Positions 26,097 through 35,013 are shown, counted from the first letter of the stretch. The stretch: 64,000 nucleotides of DNA from Streptomyces sp. 846.5 (GCF_004365705.1 NZ_SOBN01000001.1:4450001-4514000), one strand, 5' to 3'. Notes: a model not told the origin generated them from the letters alone. Numbers and translations are program-made.

Positions 26097-26428
26097 CGGC
26101 TGCGGGGCTGCGGGGCTGAGCGGCCCGGGCACAGTAGTGCGGCGGCACCTGCGTGCCGGTGCCGCCGCTGGCACAGCTTCCCAGTGACCATGCATGCGCC
26201 ATTTCTTTGCGCATCCGGCTGGAACCATGTCCGTTCGCCGGGTGCGGCGGCCCGATCGCGGGTCGGCTGCATGTGGGTGCTGAGTTGTTGTGCTCGGTCC
26301 GTGGGGCCTGATACTCCGATGGATCCTGACTGCTGATCCAGCTGGTCTCGCGGGCCGTCTTCTTCCTTTGTAGTCCTGTTTCGGGAAAAGCGGAACTCGG
26401 GGGCTCACTTTTCTTGGGAACGGCCTGG
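26097..26428. other. Intergenic region with terminator hairpin
   Basis: 332 bp between the convergent Fic-like and HAD genes. A perfect stem GCGGCGGCAC / GTGCCGCCGC occupies 26139-26168 (10-base loop) and is the likely bidirectional terminator. No other gene or RNA is recognised. Confidence 0.55.
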
Positions 26429-27280
26429 TCAGGCCGGAGCGTTCCGGCGCCGTGCGGCGTACCAGACGATCCCCGCGGCGGTGGCCGCCGCGCCCACCGC
26501 GGCCGCGGCGAGCACCGGTCGACTGCTGACCCGCAGCGCCGGGCTGCGCTGCTTCAGCTGGACCGGGCGGTCGAACACCAGCACCGGCCACTCCCGCGCC
26601 GCCGCCTCGCGGCGCAGCGCCCGGTCCGGGTTGACCGCGAAGGGGAGGCCGACGGCCTCCAGCAGCGGCAGGTCGGTGACCGAGTCGCTGTAGGCGTAGC
26701 TGTGTTCCAGGTCGTAGCCCTCGGCGGCGGCCAGCTCGCGGATCGCCGTCGCCTTGTTCCCGGCGTAGGCGTAGAAGTCGATCTCCCCGGTGTAGCAGCC
26801 GTCGGCCTCGGCCATCCGGGTCGCGATGACATGGTCGGCGCCGAGCATCTCCCCGATGGGCTCGACCAGTTCGGAGCCCGAGCTGCTGACGATCACCACG
26901 TCCCGCCCGGCCAGGTGGTGCTCCTCGATGAGCGAGGCCGCCTCGTCGTAGATCAGCGGGTCGATCAGGTCGTGCAGGGTCTCCGCGACGATCTCCCGGA
27001 CCAGTTGGACGTTCCAGCCGCGGCTGAGCGAGGAGAGGTACTCACGCATCTTCTCCATCTGGTCGTGGTCGGCGCCGCCGGCCAGGAACACGAATTGCGC
27101 ATAGGCGCTCTTGAGTACGGCGCGACGGTTGATCAGGCCGCCCCGGTACAGCGGGCGGCTGAATGCGAGCGCGCTGGACTTGGCGATCACGGTCTTGTCG
27201 AGGTCGAAGAACGCGGCGGTCCGCAGCGGCCTGGGCGGCTGGAACGAGGGCGTGGGGGAGGGCTGCCGGTGGTTGTCCAC
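26429..27280 (-). CDS. HAD-IB phosphatase, membrane-anchored
   Basis: 283-residue HAD-superfamily subfamily IB hydrolase (SerB/CicA-like). The nucleophile motif is FFDLDKTVIAKSSALAF, motif II is VSSSGSELV, and motif III is the AYAGNK and YSDSVTDLPLL region. A C-terminal helix (AAAAVGAAATAAGIVWY) before RRR suggests membrane attachment. Relatives in Streptomyces are annotated as morphological-differentiation associated; the substrate is not known. GTG start at 27280. Divergent from the tad operon. Confidence 0.85.
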   Translation of the reverse strand: MDNHRQPSPTPSFQPPRPLRTAAFFDLDKTVIAKSSALAFSRPLYRGGLINRRAVLKSAYAQFVFLAGGADHDQMEKMREYLSSLSRGWNVQLVREIVAETLHDLIDPLIYDEAASLIEEHHLAGRDVVIVSSSGSELVEPIGEMLGADHVIATRMAEADGCYTGEIDFYAYAGNKATAIRELAAAEGYDLEHSYAYSDSVTDLPLLEAVGLPFAVNPDRALRREAAAREWPVLVFDRPVQLKQRSPALRVSSRPVLAAAAVGAAATAAGIVWYAARRRNAPA

Positions 27281-27718
27281 AAGGACGAGGATATGCGCCC
27301 ACCATTCGGCCCAAGGGCAGGCGCGTGGGTTTGCTTGAGAAGGGGCTCGGGTACACCATGGAAGTCACGGCTCGTTCGCGACCGTGCTGCCCCGGTCTGG
27401 CTCCTCCCCCCCGAGTCAGGCTGTGGAGGACGACCCCCGCTCTCCCCCCCGGCGGGGGTCGTCGCATGTCCGGGCGCATTTCTCCCGATGGCGGTCGCGG
27501 TGGGCTTTATATCCGCCCTGGTTCCGCTCTAGCGTCAATCTGACGCCGCATAAGTCATTCGCCGGAGTGGTCGGCTTTTCCACACCCTCCGAGTTCTCCA
27601 CAGTTCACGGCCCTTTGCGCTGCCCCCTGCCGCAAAAGCGGCACCGTTGCTGCCACGAGGCAATCAGCGCGGCCCGACGCACCGCGCGCCGCACCGCTCG
27701 AAAAACGGGGAGGCAGTC
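27281..27718. promoter_or_regulatory. Leader region of the tad operon
   Basis: 438 bp between divergent genes. A strong 12-bp stem GACGACCCCCGC / GCGGGGGTCGTC (27429-27463) lies about 256 bp before the first tad gene. A short frame starting with ATG 27358 (MEVTARSRPCC...) runs across it. A dyad GCGTCA-ATC-TGACGC is at 27532-27546. A terminator-like hairpin in a divergent region suggests either an independent small transcript or an attenuated leader. Confidence 0.4.
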
Positions 27719-28846
27719 ATGGCCGGGACGTCGTCCGCGGAACCGCCGACGGGGGAGGCAGGGCCCGCGAGCCGGGTCGAGGGGCTCAGCCCCGGACCGC
27801 TGCTGGTCACCGAGAACGAGCGCCTGATCGAGCAGCTGCTGCGGATCTGCGCGGCCGCGGGCGCCGAGCCGCAGCTGGTCTGCGGTGCCCCGCCGCCCCG
27901 TCAGCTGTGGGAGTCGGCGCCGCTGGTGGTGGTCGGCGACGACGTCGCGGACCGGATGGCCGGGCTCAGCCGCCGGTCCGACGTCCTGCTGGTCGGCGAC
28001 GACCTGGACGATGTCGACGTCTGGCGGCGGGCCGTGGTGATCGGCGCCCGGCAGGTGGTCTTCCTGCCGGACGCGGAGTCCTGGCTGCTGGACCGGATCG
28101 CCGACGCCGCCGAGGGGGTCGGGGTGCAGGCGCTCACCGTCGCGGTGCTCGGCGGCCGGGGTGGCGCCGGCGCCTCCACTCTGGCCTGCGCCCTGGCGGT
28201 GACCGCCGCCCGGGAGGGGATGCGGGCCGTGCTCATCGACGGCGACCCGCTGGGCGGCGGCCTCGACATGCTGCTCGGTGGCGAGGCCGCGGCCGGGCTC
28301 CGCTGGCCGGATCTGGCCGGCTCCCGGGGCCGGGTGAATGCGGTGGAGCTGGAGCGCTCGCTGCCGAGGCTGCACGCCCTCTCCGCGCTCAGCTGGGACC
28401 GCGGCGACGCGCTCACCATCCCGCCCGAGGCGATGCGGACGGTCCTCGGCGCGGCCCGCAGACGCGGCGGGGTGGTGGTGCTGGATCTTCCCCGCCGGAT
28501 CGACGACTCGGCCGGCGAAGCCCTGGACCAGACCGATCTCGGGCTGCTGGTGATCCCGGCCGAGCTGCGGGCGATGGCGGCGTCGGGGCGGGTCGCGGCG
28601 GCGGCGCGGATGCGGCTGACGGACCTTCGGGCGGTGGTGCGCGGGCCCGCCCCCAGCGGGATGGACGGCGCCGAGATCGCCCGGGGGCTGCGGCTGCCGC
28701 TCGCCGGGGAGCTTGCCGCCGAGCCGGGCCTGGTCGCCGACCTGGAGCGCGGACGGCCGCCGGGGCTACGGGCCAGAGGGCCGCTCGGCCGGTTCTGCTC
28801 CGCCTTCCTGACGGAGGCTCTGGCCGGCAGCGGGTCGGCCGCATGA
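27719..28846 (+). CDS. TadZ/CpaE-like septum-site/pilus ATPase
   Basis: 375 residues. A C-terminal MinD/ParA-type domain has the deviant Walker A GGRGGAGAST (145-154), in which the usual lysines are missing, as in many TadZ proteins. LIDGDPLGGGLDMLLGG follows. The N-terminal 130 residues form a receiver-like atypical domain. TadZ places the Tad secretion machine at the cell pole. First gene of a four-gene run; its stop overlaps the tadA start by 4 bp. Confidence 0.85.
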   Translation: MAGTSSAEPPTGEAGPASRVEGLSPGPLLVTENERLIEQLLRICAAAGAEPQLVCGAPPPRQLWESAPLVVVGDDVADRMAGLSRRSDVLLVGDDLDDVDVWRRAVVIGARQVVFLPDAESWLLDRIADAAEGVGVQALTVAVLGGRGGAGASTLACALAVTAAREGMRAVLIDGDPLGGGLDMLLGGEAAAGLRWPDLAGSRGRVNAVELERSLPRLHALSALSWDRGDALTIPPEAMRTVLGAARRRGGVVVLDLPRRIDDSAGEALDQTDLGLLVIPAELRAMAASGRVAAAARMRLTDLRAVVRGPAPSGMDGAEIARGLRLPLAGELAAEPGLVADLERGRPPGLRARGPLGRFCSAFLTEALAGSGSAA

Positions 28847-30096
28847 GCCCGGCACAGGACCCGGGCCGGGGCGTGGCTCGGAGCGGGGCTTCGGGGCCGA
28901 CGTACGCGCAGACGGCGGGGCTGCTGGACGCGGTCCGGCTGAGGCTCGCCGAGGCCGGTGCGGAGCCGACCACCACCCGGGTGGCCGAGGCCCTGCGGGC
29001 CCAGGGCCGTCCCTACGGGGACGCCGAGGTGCTGGAGTTGGTCCGGCAGCTCCGCTCGGACATGGTTGGCGCGGGCCCGCTGGACCGGCTGCTCGCCGAC
29101 CCCAGGGTCACCGACGTCCTGGTGAACGGTCCGGACGAGGTCTGGGTGGACCGGGGCGCGGGTCTCGAACCGGTGCCCGGCGTCCGCTTCCCGGACCGGC
29201 AGGCGGTGCGCAGGCTGGCCCAGCGGCTGGCCACCGCGGCGGGCCGACGGCTGGACGACGCCAGACCCTGGGCCGACGCCAGGCTCCCCGGCGGGACCAG
29301 GTTCCACGCCGTGCTGCCGCCGGTCGCGGTCGGCTGCACCCACATCTCGCTGCGGACCAGCAGGGCCCGGGCGTTCACCCTGTCCGAGCTGGTCGGCGCG
29401 GGCACGGTGACCGAGCAGGGTGCGGCACTGCTCCGCGGCATGGTCCGGGCCCGGCTGTCCTACCTGGTCAGCGGAAGTACCGGCAGCGGCAAGACCACGC
29501 TGCTGGCGGCGCTGCTCGGGCTGGTGGGGCCTGCCGAGCGGCTGGTTGTCGTCGAGGACTCGGCCGAGCTGCGGCCCGACCACCCGCATGTCGTCCGGCT
29601 CGAGGCCCGGCTGCCGAACCAGGAGGGGGCGGGCGCCGTCGACCTCCGCGACCTGGTCCGGCAGGCGCTGCGGATGCGGCCCGACCGGCTGGTGGTCGGC
29701 GAGGTCAGAGGCGTCGAGATCCTGGAACTGCTGGCCGCCCTGAACACCGGTCATGAGGGCGGCAGCGGGACCGTCCATGCGAACTCTGTGGCCGACGTCC
29801 CCGCCAGGCTGGAGGCGCTGGCTGCGGGAGCCGGGCTGGACCGGGCCGGGCTGCACAGCCGCCTCGGCGCGGCCCTGGACGCGGTCGTCCACCTGGTTCG
29901 GGGCCCGGACGGCCGACGCAGGGTGGCCGAGATCGGCCTGTTCACCCGGGGCCCTGACGGGCTGGTCGGCACCGAGAGGGCGGCGGAGTTCGAGCCGGAC
30001 GGACGGATGCGCGAGGGCCCCGCCTGGCCGCGGCTGGCGCGGCTGTGCGCCGGGGAAGACGGGACCGATCGGATCGACGGAGGGACGGCATGGTGA
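28843..30096 (+). CDS. tadA: TadA/CpaF secretion ATPase
   Basis: 417-residue type II/IV secretion ATPase powering Tad pilus assembly. The N-terminal domain precedes Walker A GSTGSGKTTL (211-220), the Asp box VVVEDSAELRPDHPH, Walker B MRPDRLVVGEVRG and the His box NTGHEGGSGTVHANS. Complete length for the CpaF family. Overlaps both neighbours, so it is part of one operon. Confidence 0.94.
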   Translation: MSPAQDPGRGVARSGASGPTYAQTAGLLDAVRLRLAEAGAEPTTTRVAEALRAQGRPYGDAEVLELVRQLRSDMVGAGPLDRLLADPRVTDVLVNGPDEVWVDRGAGLEPVPGVRFPDRQAVRRLAQRLATAAGRRLDDARPWADARLPGGTRFHAVLPPVAVGCTHISLRTSRARAFTLSELVGAGTVTEQGAALLRGMVRARLSYLVSGSTGSGKTTLLAALLGLVGPAERLVVVEDSAELRPDHPHVVRLEARLPNQEGAGAVDLRDLVRQALRMRPDRLVVGEVRGVEILELLAALNTGHEGGSGTVHANSVADVPARLEALAAGAGLDRAGLHSRLGAALDAVVHLVRGPDGRRRVAEIGLFTRGPDGLVGTERAAEFEPDGRMREGPAWPRLARLCAGEDGTDRIDGGTAW

Positions 30097-31055
30097 GCGG
30101 GTTGGGGTCGGGTTCGACGGGAGTGATGGCGGTGTGGGCGAACGCGGCTGCGGCGGTGCTGGGGCTGCCGGTACCGGTGCTGCGCGCCACCGCGGCCGGG
30201 GTGCTGCTCTGCCTGCTGGGGTGGGGCGCCTGGCGGCTGGCCGAGCGGGATGTCACCCGGCGTCGGCAGGGGTGGCTGTTCCCGCGGTCACATCGGACCG
30301 AGCGAACAGCCGGGGCGTTCGTCCACAGGCTGGGGATGAAGCCGCGCGCGGGGACCCGTCCGCCGCCGGAGCTGCTGCTGCTCCCGCTGGGTCTGCTGGC
30401 GGCCTGGCCGACGCACTCGCCGCTGGTGGCGGTGGTGGCCGCGGGCGCCGTCCTCCCGGCGATACGGCTGCGCAGCCGACGGCGGACGGCCCGCCTGGAG
30501 GAGCGGCGGCGCCGGGCGGTGGTGGGGCTGTGCGCCGCGCTGGCCGGGGAGTTGCGCACCGGTGCGACACCGCACCAGGCGGTGGAGACGGCGGTCTCGG
30601 ACGGCACCGTCCCGGACGCGCAGGCGCTCGACTGCACCGTGCTGCTGGCCGCTGTGCGCTACGGCGGGAGCCTCCCGGAGGCCTTCCAGGCGCTGGCCGA
30701 ACTCCCCGGGGCCGAAGGAGCGGCGGGGATCGCTGCCTGCTGGCAGGTGTCCTCGTCCAGCGGCGCAGGGCTGGCGGACGGCCTGGACCGGGTCGCCGAG
30801 GGGCTGCGTGCCGAGCGGTCACTGGCGGAGAGCATCAGGGCGGAGCTGGCCGGGCCCCGGTCCACGGCCGGGCTGCTGGCGGCCCTGCCGCTGTTCGGCC
30901 TGCTGCTCGGCATCGCCCTGGGTGCCGATCCGCTGCGGATGCTGCTGCACACCCCCAGCGGGCTGGCCTGCCTGTTCGGCGGGGCGCTGCTGGAGTGGGC
31001 CGGGCTGGCCTGGACGGCGCGCATCGCCCGGGGCGCGGAAGCCGTACCGGCGTAG
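30090..31055 (+). CDS. tadB: TadB-like pilus membrane protein
   Basis: 321 residues with N-terminal helices, then a T2SF/GspF-type cytoplasmic domain (LAGELRTGATPHQAVE ... YGGSLPEAFQALAELPGAEG), then two C-terminal helices. This is the inner-membrane platform subunit partnered by TadC. ATG at 30090 after CGGAGGGA overlaps the tadA stop by 7 bp. Confidence 0.87.
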   Translation: MVSGLGSGSTGVMAVWANAAAAVLGLPVPVLRATAAGVLLCLLGWGAWRLAERDVTRRRQGWLFPRSHRTERTAGAFVHRLGMKPRAGTRPPPELLLLPLGLLAAWPTHSPLVAVVAAGAVLPAIRLRSRRRTARLEERRRRAVVGLCAALAGELRTGATPHQAVETAVSDGTVPDAQALDCTVLLAAVRYGGSLPEAFQALAELPGAEGAAGIAACWQVSSSSGAGLADGLDRVAEGLRAERSLAESIRAELAGPRSTAGLLAALPLFGLLLGIALGADPLRMLLHTPSGLACLFGGALLEWAGLAWTARIARGAEAVPA

Positions 31056-31078
31056 TCGAGCGAAGGAGGGCATGGGCT

Positions 31079-31858
31079 GTGGAAGCACAGTGGATCGTTG
31101 CCTCGCTGCTCAGCGGGGTGACGGCGGGCCTGCTCGGGGCCCTGCGGAGTCGGGCCGTCCGGCGGTGCCGAGGACGGGCCGGAGCGGCAGGGGTCCCGTT
31201 GGAGGGGCCCGGCCGGTCCCGCCCGGTGTCGCGGTGGCGTCCTTCGCCGCGGCAGGTCAGGGCGGGCACGGCGCTACTGCTGGGGGCCGGCCTGGCGATC
31301 TCGGTCACCGGTTCGACCGGGCTGCTGCTCGGGGTGTTGGCCGGGGCGGCCGGATATCGCTACCTGCCGGAGCCGTCCTCGCCGGAGCAGCGGCTGCGGC
31401 GGCGTGACCGGGCCGCGCTGGTCGCGCAGGTACCGCTCACCGCCGATCTGCTGGCCGGCTGCCTGGCCTCCTGGTGCGCCCCGGCCGAGGCGGCGGAGGC
31501 GGTGGCCGAGGCGGTCGGCGAGCCGATGGCGGGCAGGCTGGCCACGGTCGCCGCGGAGATCCGCACCGGCGCGGACGCGGAGGAGAGCTGGGGCCGCTTC
31601 GGCGCCGAGCCCGCGCTGGCGCCCCTGGCCCGTTGCCTGGCCCGGGCGGCCGCCAGCGGCGCACCCCCGGCAGCCGGCCTGGCCAGGCTCGCCGAGGGGT
31701 CCCGAGCGGCAGCGGCCACCGCCGCGCAGGGACGGGTGCGCAGGGCCGGGGTGCTGGCCGCGGCCCCGCTCGGGCTGTGCTTTCTGCCGGCCTTCGTCCT
31801 GGTCGGGGTGGTGCCGGTGGTGACCGGCCTGGCCGGCAGCTTCCTGCTCCGGATCTGA
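31079..31858 (+). CDS. tadC: TadC-like pilus membrane protein
   Basis: 259 residues, GTG start at 31079 (VEAQWIVAS) preceded by AAGGAGGG. Two N-terminal helices flank a T2SF-type domain (PLTADLLAGCLASWCAPAEA ... ARAAASGAPPAAGLARLAEG), and a final helix closes the protein. Second platform protein of the Tad machine, 23 bp after tadB. Last intact gene before the interrupted pilin gene. Confidence 0.86.
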   Translation: MEAQWIVASLLSGVTAGLLGALRSRAVRRCRGRAGAAGVPLEGPGRSRPVSRWRPSPRQVRAGTALLLGAGLAISVTGSTGLLLGVLAGAAGYRYLPEPSSPEQRLRRRDRAALVAQVPLTADLLAGCLASWCAPAEAAEAVAEAVGEPMAGRLATVAAEIRTGADAEESWGRFGAEPALAPLARCLARAAASGAPPAAGLARLAEGSRAAAATAAQGRVRRAGVLAAAPLGLCFLPAFVLVGVVPVVTGLAGSFLLRI

Positions 31859-31927
31859 ACATGTACCAGCACGACATCACGCACCGTCACATCACCGAGA
31901 TTCCAACCGATGCAAGGAGAACCACCC

Positions 31928-32329
31928 ATGAGTGACACCGCTGTCCTCACCGCGCCCGGATGCCGCTTCGACCTGCTGTTTGACCCGGCGGAAGAGCCGA
32001 CCGTGCCCGTCGCCGGCTACTGCCTCCGCCGGGTCCGGGCGCTGCTGTTGCTCGCCGTGGCGGTGGCACAGGCATGGCTGCTCTGCGGAGCTCACCGGCT
32101 CCGGCAACGGGCGGCCAGGCGCGGCTCCGACGCCGGGATGACCACGGCGGAGTACGCCGTGGGAACGGTTGCGGCGTGCGGTTTCGCCGCGCAACCTCAC
32201 ACTGAAACTACGTCATTGCAGTCAAGATCGCCCGCCTGGGCCGTTGTGACCATGGCGCCTGGCAGTGATCACAACTCTTCCAGGCAATGGATAGAAGTCA
32301 CTGATTATTCAGCTCGCGTCGTGGCATAG
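31928..32329 (+). pseudogene. Flp-type pilin (DUF4244), 5' part cut by the integrative element
   Basis: Codons 1-87 belong to a DUF4244-type prepilin. A leader of about 70 residues ends in RRGSDAG, followed by MTTAEYAVGTVAACGFAA, the type IVb G-x4-EY prepilin-peptidase site. At 32189-32192 (GCGC) the frame enters element DNA and runs on for about 46 unrelated residues to a stop at 32329. The hydrophobic helix needed for pilus assembly is cut after about 17 residues. The missing 27 codons are at 49197-49280, in the same frame when joined. Confidence 0.88.
32189..32192. other. attL crossover region
   Basis: GCGC shared with 49197-49200. Chromosomal pilin sequence lies to the left and element sequence (AACCTCACACTG) to the right. 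The left element end carries CACACTGAA (32198-32206), which mirrors TTGAGAGTG at the other end with 7 of 9 matches, as expected for the arms of a serine-integrase attP. Confidence 0.7.
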
Positions 32330-32631
32330 TTGGCTTCTCGATAGGCAGGGGAGACCTAATGGGGGCGCCAGCACGCTAAACCCGTGAGGATCATCAAATG
32401 GCGCGGTGGGCCAACCGAGTCGGGCCGGTAAGCCAACCATCCGCGGTCAGCGACTCCAGCTAGGACATCTGGACATGGCCCGCAGGGAGGCGGTCTGGCA
32501 AAGTAGCTGCAATGGAAGTAATATTAAATTGATCGTACGCGTTGCAGGTTCCTTAGTATTTTTGTTTTCCTTGGCGGAGAAAAAGATCCAGATTTTTCCA
32601 ATGCTTTGATAATTCGCAGAGTGGAGATCGA
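32330..32631. other. Left-end non-coding region of element
   Basis: 302 bp with decreasing GC content towards the next gene; no gene recognised. Just before it, GTTGTGA (32243-32249) and TCACAAC (32269-32275) make a 7-bp dyad 19 bases apart, an operator-like element near the end of the element. Confidence 0.35.
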
Positions 32632-33324
32632 GTGCTTCATTGGATTGGCTCCGCTGATTGGGGAACGGTTCCAGCCTGGCTTGGTGCTGGCTCGCTAATT
32701 CTCGCATTTCGCATTTTCATGCGAGATCGGAATAATTCCGAACGTTCGCAGGTCGACCTTGTTGGCCTTTGGGGGAGGATCGATTCGGCGGACAATGTGG
32801 ACGATAAGTCCGGATCGCATATCGCGACAATCAAGCTGTACATAAAGAATGGCAGCAAGCTACCCGTTGTTATAGCCTACCTGCATCATGGAATCACTGG
32901 CCGCCTGATCGATTCCAATGGAGATGCTGTATTGGCCGGCCTGTCCGGAAGCGGTCATGAATTGAATGTCACTCGAAGGAGTGACATTCAGGATAGTAAA
33001 CTCCGCATTGGCCCGCAGCGCATACCGCCAGAGGAGACCTGGGAATCGCCGGACGGCTACGAGATTACATATACTTACCCGCGCAATGATAGTAAGGACG
33101 GCCCCATTTGGGATATAAACTATGTCGCGCTGCGTCTAATTGTAATAGATAACGCAGGGCGCATATGGGAAGTTCGCCCCGGCTCAGGGGTGCGCGCTCG
33201 TCAGATCCATTGGTATAGCCGCCATAAGCCTCGCGAGATAAGTAACTGGTGGAGCTTCTACGGAAAGGATGGGTTGCGATTGAATAAGGGGAAATTTGGA
33301 AATGATTATTTCATCGCCCTGTAA
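32632..33324 (+). CDS. Hypothetical membrane-anchored protein, A/T-rich
   Basis: 230 residues, not recognised. GTG start at 32632 (VLHWIGSADWG); one N-terminal helix (WLGAGSLILAFRIFM, about 15-30), then a beta-rich domain (IATIKLYIKNGSKLPVVIAY ... RLIVIDNAGRIWEVRPGSG). Codon use includes many A/T-ending codons (ATA, AAT, GAT, TAT), unlike the rest of the window, so it probably came recently from a lower-GC donor. Convergent with the GNAT gene. Confidence 0.7.
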   Translation: MLHWIGSADWGTVPAWLGAGSLILAFRIFMRDRNNSERSQVDLVGLWGRIDSADNVDDKSGSHIATIKLYIKNGSKLPVVIAYLHHGITGRLIDSNGDAVLAGLSGSGHELNVTRRSDIQDSKLRIGPQRIPPEETWESPDGYEITYTYPRNDSKDGPIWDINYVALRLIVIDNAGRIWEVRPGSGVRARQIHWYSRHKPREISNWWSFYGKDGLRLNKGKFGNDYFIAL

Positions 33325-33433
33325 AGCCTCGTCGCGCGACATTGATCCCTGCATCCCTTGGCTGCTGTCCGGCGATGATGAGTGATCACCGTGTAATTGC
33401 AGAAGCAGTCCAGTAGCCGCTGACTGCATACTC

Positions 33434-33462
33434 CTGGGGCTGGGGCTGGGGCTGGGGCTGGG
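33434..33462 (+). repeat. CTGGGG tandem repeat, quadruplex-capable
   Basis: Four full CTGGGG units and a fifth partial one between convergent genes. The plus strand reads G4-CT-G4-CT-G4-CT-G4, a textbook G-quadruplex pattern. Confidence 0.7.
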
Positions 33463-33503
33463 CGGAACGTAGAGTCCTAATACGCTCATGGTAAGAAACA
33501 AGT

Positions 33504-34025
33504 TCAAGGCCGATAGTGCATGGCGATGGCTCTGGCCTGCTTTCCGTGCCCGTAGAGATGATGCACTGATCCCAGACTTTGCCATCCTAGGCGTGCGTAC
33601 AAGCGGATCGCGGCTTCATCCTTGGTCAGGACATCGAGTACCAGGTGGATCCCGTGAACTGAGGCGAAGTCGCTCACGGCGCGCATCAGTTGTTCCCCGG
33701 TGCCTAGCCTTCTCGCTTCGGGAACGACGAAAAGTCGTGCGACGACGGCCACGCCCGTTTTGCGGTCTCCGTACTGCTCGCAGAGGAGTGAAACAGCCGC
33801 TTCGCTGCCGGGGGACGTGATCGCCACGTGTCCCACAATGGTGCCGGCCTGCTCGGCAACCCATGCCTGGAGCAGTCCTGGAGGCTTGAGCCAAGCTTCT
33901 GGATGGTCGACTCCTTCCACCGGGTAGCCGTCCACCGCGTGGACCTCGATCAGCCCTTCCGCCGCTGCGGGCACATCGCCTTCGCGGCGCAGACGAACTG
34001 TGACGCCGTTGCTGGTGGCCTGCAT
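33504..34025 (-). CDS. GNAT-family acetyltransferase
   Basis: 173-residue acetyltransferase. VARLFVVPEARRLGTGEQLMRAV is motif A with the acetyl-CoA pyrophosphate loop (RRLGTG), and AIRLYARLGWQSLGS is motif B. ATG 34025 with GGAG upstream; a TTG at 34049 is possible. It starts 17 bp after the stop of the GntR gene, so the two are likely co-transcribed and co-repressed. Substrate unknown; antibiotic or toxin acetylation is only one option. Confidence 0.83.
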   Translation of the reverse strand: MQATSNGVTVRLRREGDVPAAAEGLIEVHAVDGYPVEGVDHPEAWLKPPGLLQAWVAEQAGTIVGHVAITSPGSEAAVSLLCEQYGDRKTGVAVVARLFVVPEARRLGTGEQLMRAVSDFASVHGIHLVLDVLTKDEAAIRLYARLGWQSLGSVHHLYGHGKQARAIAMHYRP

Positions 34026-34041
34026 CAAGTCTCCATGTTCG

Positions 34042-34815
34042 CTACTCAACAGGGGCGTTGTAGTGCAGTGCGTTCATGTCGGCACGCATCACGAACCGGG
34101 TTACCTCATACGGCTCGTCCGCCTGGTCGAGGCTGGTGTGCAGCACGTCGATGACCGGCACGCCCGGCGGCAGTTGCAGGTACTGGGTCTCTTCGGGCGT
34201 GGGCATCCTGGCGGTGATGTCGTCGTTGATGCGGGACATCACGTGCCCTTTGTCTTCAAGGACTCCGTGGATGCCGAACTGATGAGGAACCTCTGCTTCG
34301 AGCAGTCCGGTGCCCTGGGCGATGGTCCACGGGATCCAGGTGGTCACGCGGTAGACCGGATCGTCGTCCGCGTAGAAGACGTTCTCCCGGCGCAGGGCTG
34401 ACTTGGTCTTCGGCGAGATCTTCAGCTGATCGGCGACCGTGGGATCCGGGGTCACGCGCTCGATGCTGAGGACTTCGAAGCGTCCTCGCTTGCCCTGCTT
34501 GGCGCACTCCAGCAGGAACGGCGAGAGGCCCGTTTCGCGGTATTTGGGTGAGTATCGGTCGCTTCCGAGGCGAATGAGAACCTTCTTCTCCCGGACGAAG
34601 ACGCCGCGGCCCCATTCGGAGGTGAGGAGTCCCTGCCGACCCAGGGTCTTCAATGCCTCATCGACGGTATTGCGCGCCACTCGGTACTGCTGCGCCAGTT
34701 CCCGCTGTGACGGCAGTTGCGACCCGGGCGGATAGGTCCCGCGCTCCATAGCTTCGCGCAGCTCGGCGGCGATCTGCTGGCTACGGGGCCTCTTGTCGTC
34801 GGACCCTTCCGGCAT
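34042..34815 (-). CDS. GntR/UTRA-family repressor
   Basis: 257 residues: N-terminal winged helix (RSQQIAAELREAMERGTYPPGSQLPSQRELAQQYRVARNTVDEALKTL region) and a UTRA effector domain. It resembles KorSA-type regulators that hold AICE transfer and replication genes off. Immediately upstream lie four 14-bp palindromes, presumably its own operators. Divergent from the small-gene cluster starting at 35014. Confidence 0.88.
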   Translation of the reverse strand: MPEGSDDKRPRSQQIAAELREAMERGTYPPGSQLPSQRELAQQYRVARNTVDEALKTLGRQGLLTSEWGRGVFVREKKVLIRLGSDRYSPKYRETGLSPFLLECAKQGKRGRFEVLSIERVTPDPTVADQLKISPKTKSALRRENVFYADDDPVYRVTTWIPWTIAQGTGLLEAEVPHQFGIHGVLEDKGHVMSRINDDITARMPTPEETQYLQLPPGVPVIDVLHTSLDQADEPYEVTRFVMRADMNALHYNAPVE

Positions 34816-34829
34816 GTTCTTCCTCCTGG

Positions 34830-34936
34830 CTGGCTTTGGCCAGTCTAGGCCTCTGGCTTGAGCCAGGGCACGGGGCGGGTTGACAGTACTGGCTTGAGCC
34901 AGTCTACTGGTTTAAGCCAGTTCACCTACTGGCTCA
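34830..34936. promoter_or_regulatory. Operator array of GntR-type palindromes
   Basis: Consensus CTGGCTTGAGCCAG. Copies at 34830-34843 (CTGGCTTTGGCCAG), 34853-34866 and 34889-34902 (both exact) and 34907-34920 (CTGGTTTAAGCCAG), with a half-site CTGGCTCAGG at 34929. They fill the space between the GntR start and the divergent small genes, so one repressor could shut off both directions. Confidence 0.8.
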
Positions 34937-35013
34937 GGACACTAGAGCGGCGCGGCTGCCGCTATCAGTGGCCGCATCCGAGCGCTTCGCCAAGTCGGGG
35001 ACCGAGGTCACAC

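Noticed and set aside
34858..35013. N-terminal extension of the 77-residue element protein
   Set aside because: It translates the operator repeats (TGLSQSTGLSQ); ATG 35014 begins the natural protein.
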